The notes under the pieces were generated by a model. The model had not been told where the DNA came from and ran no database searches. It saw nothing but the letters and a program-made list of their open reading frames with translations. A stretch of 5,341 nucleotides of DNA from an uncultured Clostridia bacterium (lineage in GTDB: Bacteria > Bacillota > Clostridia > TANB77 > CAG-508), in the NCBI GenBank assembly GCA_947628925.1, contig CANRBU010000077.1:1-5341 (forward strand), in the 5' to 3' direction. Below, in pieces: positions 1 through 5,053 of the stretch. Position 1 is the first letter of the stretch. Each line of letters opens with the position of its first letter. Made by a program: the position numbers and the translations under genes.

Positions 1-990
1 ATCATTATGGTTGCTGAAAGAGCTGCTATAGTAACTGATTTGGATAGGGCAATGGATGGATGGTGTGAAAACCAAAGAACTAACTCAGGACAAACTGCTA
101 TCGGAACTACAAAATCAGGTGTAGGACCAGGTGCAGGAATTCGTGGTTTTAGATTCCATGTAACATTTGCAGATGCAAAAAAATGTAAAAATGCAGAAGA
201 GTTAAGAAAGTTGATACTTAAAAACCCTCTGTATCCAAAAGAAGTTCAAGCAGTTTTGACAGATGATTATGTGAGCCACCTTTGGAATGCTATTGAAAAA
301 CTTAACATTGTAGACAGTGTTAAAGTTTTATCAAATTGCAGAACAGAGGGAAATTGGGCAGTAATCTTGGAAGTATCTCAGGCAGTATTGCTTGATCCAC
401 TTTTTGGTAATGGAGGACATTTTACAACATCAACTCCTTGCACAAATGTTGGTGGAATTGTAGGTTCAGGACTTACAATGTATGATTTTCCAAATGGATC
501 TACCATGGTCTTAAAGGCATATGGTAGCAAAGTTGGAGGCGGTCCCTATATAACCAAATTTTCAGAAGATGAAAAACCAATTAGGGATTTTATTGATGAA
601 ATGGTTGGGGAACATGGTGTTACTACCGGCAGAAAACGCGACTTAGGGTGGTTTGATGCACCTGCTGTAAGATATTCTATTGCTCTTACAGGTGCGGACA
701 TCTGTATAAATTGTATGGATGTTATAATTGCTCTTGCAAAAGTAACTGATAAAGTTAAGGTATGCTATGCATACCAAGAGCGCAATACTAAGGAAGTTAT
801 TTACAATTGGCCATATAGTTTAGAAAACTATGTACCTCTGTATGTAGAAATGCCAATCGCTGGCAAAACTGAAAAACAGATTCTTTCTGATTATATCCTG
901 TTAATTGAAGCGACAATTGGCAAGAAAATTACAGGGTACGGAATTGGCCCTTCGCGTGAAGGATATCGTGAAAGAAACACAGCTTTTTAG
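1..990 (+). CDS. Adenylosuccinate synthetase family protein, 5'-partial (divergent PurA)
   Basis: This is a PurA-family enzyme. PurA joins IMP and aspartate, using GTP, to give adenylosuccinate in cytosolic AMP synthesis. The frame is open to the left edge. The first ATG (7) is internal: its context aligns with E. coli PurA near residue 100, so about 100 N-terminal residues, including the GDEGKGK loop, are off-window. Visible family blocks, counted from that ATG, are AIGTTKSGVGPG (31-42), EVSQAVLLD (122-130), TTGRKRDLGWFD (206-217), INCMDVI (234-240) and a C-terminal YGIGPSR (311-317). Length from the first block matches the long bacterial form, not the short archaeal or phage form. Oddities: the usual EGxQG is EVSQA, the guanine-side TKxD is NCMD, and the segment after GVGPG is a few residues short. 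It may be canonical PurA or a specialised paralogue. The family call is secure; the exact substrate is not, so no symbol is given. Confidence 0.88.
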   Translation: MIMVAERAAIVTDLDRAMDGWCENQRTNSGQTAIGTTKSGVGPGAGIRGFRFHVTFADAKKCKNAEELRKLILKNPLYPKEVQAVLTDDYVSHLWNAIEKLNIVDSVKVLSNCRTEGNWAVILEVSQAVLLDPLFGNGGHFTTSTPCTNVGGIVGSGLTMYDFPNGSTMVLKAYGSKVGGGPYITKFSEDEKPIRDFIDEMVGEHGVTTGRKRDLGWFDAPAVRYSIALTGADICINCMDVIIALAKVTDKVKVCYAYQERNTKEVIYNWPYSLENYVPLYVEMPIAGKTEKQILSDYILLIEATIGKKITGYGIGPSREGYRERNTAF

Positions 991-1005
991 GAATTTTTTG
1001 TATTC

Positions 1006-1040
1006 AAAAAAGTCTGCCAAGATACTTGACAGACTTTTTT
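1006..1040. terminator. Bidirectional intrinsic terminator between convergent purA-like gene and fdx operon
   Basis: An 11-bp perfect inverted repeat, AAAAAAGTCTG (1006-1016) and CAGACTTTTTT (1030-1040), encloses an inner CAAG/CTTG stem (1018-1021 / 1025-1028) with a 3-nt loop. Read on the + strand it lies 15 nt after the purA-like stop and ends in a T run; positions 1017 and 1029 form a C-A mismatch. Read on the minus strand the same pair becomes a U-G wobble, so the stem is continuous. It starts 2 nt after the ferredoxin stop and is followed by six U. It is therefore expected to end both convergent transcripts, and may work better for the minus strand. Confidence 0.88.
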
Positions 1041-1042
1041 CT

Positions 1043-1213
1043 TTATTGTTCTTCTGGTGCTTCTACTGGGCAAACGCCTTGGCATGTTCCACAAGAGATG
1101 CAGGCTGATTCATCTATTTGATATTTTGTTTCACCTTGTGATATACATTGTACTGGACATTCTGCTGCACAAGCTCCGCATGATATACATTTATCTGTTA
1201 TTTTATATGCCAT
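1043..1213 (-). CDS. Clostridial-type 2[4Fe-4S] ferredoxin, 56 aa
   Basis: This small acidic electron carrier begins MAYKITDKCISCGACAAECP and ends PVEAPEEQ. It has the two classical CxxCxxCxxxCP motifs: C9, C12, C15, C19-P20 and C38, C41, C44, C48-P49, each set supplying ligands for two cubane [4Fe-4S] clusters. Length and layout match the soluble clostridial ferredoxins that accept electrons from pyruvate:ferredoxin oxidoreductase and similar anaerobic enzymes. An additional cysteine, C23, follows the first motif (CPVQC), where this family usually has a non-cysteine residue. The ATG overlaps the ricT stop by one base (TAATG), and a strong AAAAGGAGGTG site lies 7 nt upstream inside ricT, so translation is probably coupled to ricT. 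It is the last gene before the terminator. Whether it serves general metabolism or specifically RicT is unknown. The family call is very secure. Confidence 0.95.
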   Translation of the reverse strand: MAYKITDKCISCGACAAECPVQCISQGETKYQIDESACISCGTCQGVCPVEAPEEQ

Positions 1214-2139
1214 TATTCTTCACCTCCTTTTGGTGTATCCTGTTCTACATCTAATTCTTCTAATTTTTCTAGTTCTTCTAATTCTTTTTTGTTTTTAATT
1301 TCTTCTTCATCTAGTTGCTCTCTTGGAATATCTTTAATGATTTTAATATCTTTTACATCATATTTTTTATAATTAAAACCATCCTCAGTTTTGAATTTTA
1401 CTTTTATTCTTTCTTTCAATGTTTCAATTCCATCAACTTCCCCTTCTCCGTCTTCTGTTTTAACAATTGCTCCTAGGTTTGGAAGATGTGCTAGTTTTTC
1501 AGTATATACATTATCTTCATATTTAAGGCAACACATTAGCCTTCCACAATTACCTGAAATTTTTGATGGATTTAAAGATACATTTTGCTCTTTTGCCATT
1601 TTTATAGACACTGCTTCAAAGTCACTTAAAAATGTACAACAACATAGTTCTCTACCACACACACCATTTCCACCAATGCGTTTTACCTCATCTCTAACAC
1701 CAATTTGTCTTAACTCAATTCTGGTTTTATAGATTGCTGCCAAATCTTTTACTAAATCTCTAAAATCTATTCTTCCATCAGCTGTAAAGAAAAATAAAAT
1801 TTTACTATCATCAAATTTATATTCTACATCTGTTAAACACATATCCAAATTATGTTCTTTAATCTTTTTTTGGCATGTTTTAAATGCTTCTTTTTCAATT
1901 TTTTTACATTCTTCATGATGCTTGTGGTCTCTATAATTTGCAATTCTAACAACTTTTTTTAATGGTGCAATAATTTTTTCTTCTTCTACATATCTGTTTG
2001 GAATGACAACTTCCCCATATTCTTCGCCTTGTGAAGTTTCTACTATTACTTTGTCACCTTTTTTTACTTTCAAATTTTTTGGATTAAAAAAATATATTTT
2101 TCCTAGTTTTTTAAATCTTACTCCTATTATATTTTTCAA
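1213..2139 (-). CDS. ricT: PSP1-domain protein RicT (YaaT family), Fe-S regulatory complex subunit
   Basis: This is a homologue of B. subtilis RicT/YaaT. With RicA and RicF it forms a cytosolic [4Fe-4S] complex that affects RNase Y-dependent mRNA processing, sporulation, competence and biofilm formation. From the TTG start it is 308 residues. The N-terminus MKNIIGVRFKKLGKIYFF is the typical family start; the central part carries the PSP1 signatures GVCGRELCCCTF (159-170) and SGNCGRLMCCLKYE (195-208). C161, C166, C167 and C198 are the likely ligand set; the third cysteine of the CCC run is extra. Residues about 275-308 form an E/K/L-rich charged tail that I judge longer than in B. subtilis. 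I prefer TTG at 2139 over an in-frame TTG at 2172, because the latter overlaps holB, lacks a ribosome binding site and adds 11 residues outside the family alignment. The stop overlaps the fdx start. Confidence 0.93.
   Translation of the reverse strand: MKNIIGVRFKKLGKIYFFNPKNLKVKKGDKVIVETSQGEEYGEVVIPNRYVEEEKIIAPLKKVVRIANYRDHKHHEECKKIEKEAFKTCQKKIKEHNLDMCLTDVEYKFDDSKILFFFTADGRIDFRDLVKDLAAIYKTRIELRQIGVRDEVKRIGGNGVCGRELCCCTFLSDFEAVSIKMAKEQNVSLNPSKISGNCGRLMCCLKYEDNVYTEKLAHLPNLGAIVKTEDGEGEVDGIETLKERIKVKFKTEDGFNYKKYDVKDIKIIKDIPREQLDEEEIKNKKELEELEKLEELDVEQDTPKGGEE
1221..1231 (-). promoter_or_regulatory. Ribosome binding site of the ferredoxin, inside the ricT coding end
   Basis: On the minus strand this reads AAAAGGAGGTG, a near-perfect Shine-Dalgarno sequence, 7 nt before the ferredoxin ATG. 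The same bases encode the P-K-G-G-E stretch near the RicT C-terminus, so the site is embedded in the upstream gene. Confidence 0.85.
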
Positions 2140-2145
2140 AATATT

Positions 2146-2156
2146 ACCTACTTTCT
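2146..2156 (-). promoter_or_regulatory. Ribosome binding site deciding the ricT TTG start
   Basis: On the minus strand this reads AGAAAGTAGGT. The AGTAGGT part resembles AGGAGGT and stands 6 nt before TTG at 2139-2137. No comparable purine run precedes the upstream TTG at 2172. This supports the shorter, homology-consistent RicT start. Confidence 0.6.
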
Positions 2157-2164
2157 TATTTGTT

Positions 2165-3049
2165 TTAACCAATTTCAGCTTTTATCTGTAGTAACATATT
2201 ATCTATACTCATATCATAATTTGCATTTGATTTCAATCTTTTTTTTGTGTTTTCCACAATTTCTATACATTGTGTGTATCTATAATCACTTTTTGCTAAT
2301 TCTATCAAAACAACATTCATGTATTGTAACATTGAATCAATTTGCTCTTTTTTAAAAATACTCTGCGATTTTTTCATTATTTCAATTATATCATTATTTT
2401 GCAAATTTACTAGTAAATCATAAATTTGCATATATGTAGATTGCTTATCTTGCATTAAGATTGCTTTTCCAATGCTTCCCCCAAAAGCTTTCAAGATTCT
2501 ATCATCTTCAACAACTATTCCTCTTTGAATCAAAAAATCTTTTATTTCTTGATCTGGTATATCTTGAAAATGGATAATCGTACATCTTGATTTAATTGTA
2601 CTTAAAAATGCATTTTCATTTGAACCTATTAGAATTATTGTAACATATTCTGGTGGTTCTTCTAGAGTTTTTAATAGGCAATTCTGTGCCTCTTTTGTCA
2701 TCTTGTCTGCATCATCTATGATATATACTTTTTTGTCTGCAATAATTGGTTTTTCAACCACCTTTTTTTGCATTTCTCTAATTTGCTCTATTTTCAAAGT
2801 ATTTCCATCTGGCTCTATTGTCTGAAAATCTGGACTATTTTGTGTATCAAATTCTATACAGTTTTTGCAAGTATTGCAATAAAATTCTGTTTTGGAACAC
2901 AATATTGCTTTACTAAATTCCTTTGCTATTTGCTTTTTGCCTATTCCTTCTGTTCCTATAAATAAATAGCTATGTGATGTTTTATTATTTTGAAGTGCTT
3001 GTTTTAATTGCTCTTTTATATTCTGATTTCCTACAATACTTTCAAACAT
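2165..3049 (-). CDS. holB: DNA polymerase III clamp-loader subunit delta'
   Basis: This AAA+ subunit of the cytosolic clamp loader helps place the beta sliding clamp on primed DNA during replication. At 294 residues it is near the short end of the family. The order seen is: FESIVGNQ N-terminus; P-loop-like GTEGIGKK (32-39); a zinc-binding module with C51, C58, C61 and C64; a Walker B-like VYIIDDAD (108-115); LLKTLEEPP (125-133); and the SRC motif (S154-R155-C156), whose arginine acts as the finger completing a neighbouring ATP site. The C-terminal collar is diverged and short. The P-loop ends GKK rather than GKT/S, consistent with delta' usually not hydrolysing ATP. An AGGAGAG site sits 5 nt before the ATG. 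It lies 13 nt after lepB and is followed by ricT, matching the conserved holB-yaaT pairing of Firmicutes. No close alternative. Confidence 0.94.
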   Translation of the reverse strand: MFESIVGNQNIKEQLKQALQNNKTSHSYLFIGTEGIGKKQIAKEFSKAILCSKTEFYCNTCKNCIEFDTQNSPDFQTIEPDGNTLKIEQIREMQKKVVEKPIIADKKVYIIDDADKMTKEAQNCLLKTLEEPPEYVTIILIGSNENAFLSTIKSRCTIIHFQDIPDQEIKDFLIQRGIVVEDDRILKAFGGSIGKAILMQDKQSTYMQIYDLLVNLQNNDIIEIMKKSQSIFKKEQIDSMLQYMNVVLIELAKSDYRYTQCIEIVENTKKRLKSNANYDMSIDNMLLQIKAEIG

Positions 3050-3062
3050 CCTATCTCTCCTG

Positions 3063-3701
3063 TTAATCTACTTTTCCCCATAAATTTAAAGGCCAAATTC
3101 TAATTGCAACTTTACTTTCAATTTTTTCTAATGGAATACATCCAAAATCTCTACAATCTTTACTATAGTTTCTATTATCACCCATTGCAAATACATAATT
3201 TTCAGGCACTACAAAATCAGTCATTCCTTTCTTGTTTCCTGTTGTAAGAATTCCTGATTGTAAATATGGCTCTTTGAACTCTGTTCCATTTATATATACT
3301 TTTCCATCTTTAATTTCTACATGGTCTCCTGGTAGAGCAATAACCCTTTTTATATAACTATCTTTTCCTATTTCCAAGACATAATGGACAAACTTCCAAA
3401 ATATGTTTGATTTTTCATTTTCATACTGTGCCTTTGGTCCATTTTTTTCTATATCTTCTTCTGTAAGATCTTTTTTGCTTGGTGCTTCAAAAGTGATGAT
3501 GTCACCTCTTTCAGGAAGTGTCTTAGTTGTTCTATTCCATCTATTTAACCATAATCTCTGATTTTGTATTAATGTTGGTTCCATAGAAATTTGTTGCACC
3601 ATTGTTGGTGTTCCTATAAAATACCTAAATAGTAAAGCTAATACAACTGCTATAATAATACAATATACCCATTCTAATGCTTCTTTTACTTGTGGTTTCA
3701 T
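3063..3701 (-). CDS. lepB: Signal peptidase I
   Basis: This membrane serine protease removes signal peptides from exported preproteins on the outer face of the cytoplasmic membrane. It has 212 residues. One N-terminal membrane segment lies at about residues 11-29 after a short cytoplasmic lead. The catalytic serine is S39 in ISMEPTL (box B), RGDIITF (65-71) is box C, and the general-base lysine is K118 in YIKRVIALPGD (box D). Box E, GDNRNYSKDCRDFG (174-187), has Cys where many relatives have the second Ser (SxDSR); the residues normally important for the active site are kept. An insertion of about 40 residues between boxes C and D makes it longer than minimal Bacillus SipS-type enzymes. An AAAGGAGAG site precedes the ATG, and a promoter stands just upstream, so lepB is probably first in the lepB-holB-ricT-fdx operon. 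Confidence 0.95.
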   Translation of the reverse strand: MKPQVKEALEWVYCIIIAVVLALLFRYFIGTPTMVQQISMEPTLIQNQRLWLNRWNRTTKTLPERGDIITFEAPSKKDLTEEDIEKNGPKAQYENEKSNIFWKFVHYVLEIGKDSYIKRVIALPGDHVEIKDGKVYINGTEFKEPYLQSGILTTGNKKGMTDFVVPENYVFAMGDNRNYSKDCRDFGCIPLEKIESKVAIRIWPLNLWGKVD

Positions 3702-3712
3702 TTTTTAAATCT

Positions 3713-3721
3713 CTCTCCTTT
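3713..3721 (-). promoter_or_regulatory. Ribosome binding site of lepB
   Basis: On the minus strand this reads AAAGGAGAG and stands 11 nt before the ATG at 3701. The purine-rich match is strong and the spacing slightly long. It supports the first ATG as the lepB start. Confidence 0.65.
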
Positions 3722-3737
3722 GTAGTTTTACTTAACT

Positions 3738-3766
3738 ATTATACATTATTTTTATCATTTTAGCAA
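3738..3766 (-). promoter_or_regulatory. Sigma-A-type promoter of the lepB-holB-ricT-fdx operon
   Basis: Read on the minus strand, TTGCTA (3766-3761; 4 of 6 to TTGACA) is followed by exactly 17 nt and then a perfect TATAAT (3743-3738). Initiation is expected near 3731, giving a leader of roughly 30 nt containing the lepB ribosome binding site. It fills the only real gap between the kinase and lepB genes. In such AT-rich DNA a TATAAT can arise by chance, but the spacing and location are right. Confidence 0.68.
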
Positions 3767-3778
3767 TGGTTTATTGCT
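3762..3778. repeat. Short inverted repeat overlapping the lepB -35 element and the kinase stop codon
   Basis: AGCAAT (3762-3767), loop GGTTT, ATTGCT (3773-3778): a perfect 6-bp inverted repeat with a 5-nt loop. One arm covers most of the -35 hexamer of the lepB promoter; loop and arm cover the histidine kinase stop (3771-3773). On the minus strand it is followed by an A-rich, not U-rich, stretch, so it is not a normal terminator for the kinase transcript. It could be an operator or chance. Confidence 0.35.
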
Positions 3779-4625
3779 GTTTTGTTGGAATTCTAATAAC
3801 AACTTCAGTACCTTTTCCAACTTCACTCTTGATATCGATACTTCCACCATTTTTATCTAAAATTTCTTTTGCAATAGAAAGTCCAAGACCGGTTCCTCCC
3901 ATTTCCCTTGTACGTGCTTTATCTACACGGTAAAATCTCTCAAAAATTCTTGTTAAATCTTCTTCTGGAATTCCAATACCATTATCTATAACTTTTATAT
4001 AAGCATCTGTATATACAAACCCTACATAAATCTTTATTTCACCTTCATCTTTGGTATATTTAATACTATTTGATAAAATGTTAAGTACAACTCTTTCAAT
4101 GTCATCTTTTACAGCATACGCAGGTGGCACATCTGCAGTAACAAAACATTTAACATCATGACCTTTTTTCTTGATTTCAATTGCTAATTTTTCTTGTGAT
4201 TTTTTTACAAGTTCGCCCAAATCAAAAGTTTCCTTGTTTGTAGCTACTTTATTATTATCATATCTTGATAAAGTTAATAAATCTGTTACTAACCTTGCCA
4301 TTCTTCTGGATTCAGAAGCTATTACATTTAAAAATTTATTTTTTGTTTCTTCATCAAAACCACCTTCTAATAAAGTGTCTGCATAACCCATAATAGAAGT
4401 TATCGGTGTTTTTAGCTCATGTGATACATCTGCTACAAATTCTTTTTGCATATTATCAAGTTTTACATGTTCTGTTATATCTTGTACTACTGCAATAACC
4501 CCATTAGGTAAATCTTTTTCATCTTTAAAAGGTGCAAAATACACATCTACATACTTTTCATCTACTTGTATTCTTTGTTCAGTTGAAGTCCAAGTTTCCA
4601 AATATATTACTTTTTCCATGTTCAT
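3771..4625 (-). CDS. Sensor histidine kinase, C-terminal part (frameshifted gene): end of PAS, HisKA, HATPase_c
   Basis: This holds the signalling core of a PhoR/WalK-like sensor kinase. From the ATG at 4625 it has 284 residues: the end of a PAS domain (to about 55), a HisKA dimerisation helix with phospho-acceptor H69 in VADVSHELKTPITSI, then HATPase_c with N-box N186 (ILSNSIKY), G1 box DNGIGIP (214-220), F-box ERFYRVDK (229-236) and G2 box GGTGLGLS (243-250). All catalytic motifs are intact. The frame stays open upstream of this ATG to 4682 and encodes about 16 further PAS-like residues (PEDSTFDDIFGKFKLD), and the ATG has only a weak ribosome binding site. So this is very likely not an independent gene but the continuation of the fragment at 4663-5028. 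No response regulator gene is in the window; its partner is unknown. Confidence 0.9.
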   Translation of the reverse strand: MNMEKVIYLETWTSTEQRIQVDEKYVDVYFAPFKDEKDLPNGVIAVVQDITEHVKLDNMQKEFVADVSHELKTPITSIMGYADTLLEGGFDEETKNKFLNVIASESRRMARLVTDLLTLSRYDNNKVATNKETFDLGELVKKSQEKLAIEIKKKGHDVKCFVTADVPPAYAVKDDIERVVLNILSNSIKYTKDEGEIKIYVGFVYTDAYIKVIDNGIGIPEEDLTRIFERFYRVDKARTREMGGTGLGLSIAKEILDKNGGSIDIKSEVGKGTEVVIRIPTKQQ

Positions 4626-4662
4626 ATCTAGTTTAAATTTTCCAAAAATATCATCAAAAGTA

Positions 4663-4682
4663 CTATCTTCTGGACCGTATGC
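4663..4682 (-). other. Frameshift junction in the histidine kinase gene
   Basis: The upstream reading frame runs through LLSIR and hits TAG at 4665-4663; the downstream frame is blocked by TAA at 4685-4683. The switch must therefore fall between them. Removing one of the two C bases at 4675-4676 (GG on the coding strand, within CGG) gives a smooth reading LLSIR-PEDSTFDDIF and one 418-residue kinase. This is an apparent one-base insertion: real mutation, sequencing error or, less likely, recoding. Confidence 0.85.
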
Positions 4683-5028
4683 TTAACAAATTTTTAGCAG
4701 CAGGGTTTATCAAAATAATTTGTCCTTCTCTGTTAAATGCAATAATTCCATCTGTCATATGTAATAAAATAGTTTCTATTTGATTTTTTTGTGTTGATAC
4801 ATCACTTAGCTTGTCCTTTAATTCTTCTGTCATATTATCTATTCTTTTTTCAAATTTAGTTAATAAGACAGCAATAAAAATAGAAGTTAGAAAAGCTATA
4901 GTAATTGCAACCGCAATATATATTCTCAACTGATTTATATGTGCAAGATATACCCCTAAGCCTATAACTAATAATACTTCTATAATACATATTATAAAAA
5001 TTATTTTAGATTGCTTCGTTTTTAACAT
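4663..5028 (-). CDS. Sensor histidine kinase, N-terminal part (frameshifted gene): two membrane segments and start of PAS
   Basis: This is the 121-residue front part of the kinase that continues at 3771-4625. Two hydrophobic helices (about residues 9-29 and 36-57) are separated by only a few residues, so there is almost no extracytoplasmic sensor domain. A charged, coiled-coil-like linker (about 58-85) leads into a PAS fold: ILLHMTDGIIAFNREGQIILINPAAKNLLSI. The reading frame then ends in four residues of out-of-frame sequence (SRR and stop) in the middle of the PAS domain. A purine run AGAAAGGA (5048-5041) lies 12 nt before the ATG, an acceptable if long spacing. It begins 25 nt after murG on the same strand, so the two are probably co-transcribed. 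Alone it cannot be a kinase; if the frameshift is real, the membrane anchor and catalytic core are uncoupled. Confidence 0.85.
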   Translation of the reverse strand: MLKTKQSKIIFIICIIEVLLVIGLGVYLAHINQLRIYIAVAITIAFLTSIFIAVLLTKFEKRIDNMTEELKDKLSDVSTQKNQIETILLHMTDGIIAFNREGQIILINPAAKNLLSIRSRR

Positions 5029-5053
5029 CTTTAATTATATTCCTTTCTAAACT

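Noticed and set aside
1..990. Phage-type PurZ (2-aminoadenylosuccinate synthetase) and a Z-genome system
   Set aside because: Length between motifs matches the long bacterial PurA rather than the short archaeal/phage type, there is no phage context, and the diagnostic N-terminal loop is outside the window.
905..1254. Overlapping + strand open frames at 905-1108 and 1057-1254
   Set aside because: They run across the purA-like end, the terminator and antisense to the ferredoxin. Products are hydrophobic low-complexity strings with no ribosome binding site, explained by the opposite-strand ferredoxin and ricT genes.
2165..2190. ricT start at TTG 2172 overlapping the end of holB
   Set aside because: No ribosome binding site, and the added residues precede the conserved family N-terminus. 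The TTG at 2139 fits better.
1391..2965. + strand open frames at 1391-1732, 2003-2191 and 2768-2965
   Set aside because: Each is antisense to ricT or holB, whose protein families are clear. Their translations show no recognisable domain.
4171..4386. + strand open frame antisense to the histidine kinase core
   Set aside because: It lies opposite the conserved HisKA/HATPase region and has the Ser/Leu-rich composition of a shadow frame.
4625..4690. Programmed +1 ribosomal frameshift in the kinase
   Set aside because: There is no clear slippery sequence, internal Shine-Dalgarno stimulator or downstream structure. A one-base insertion or assembly error is simpler; kept only as a minor alternative in the findings.
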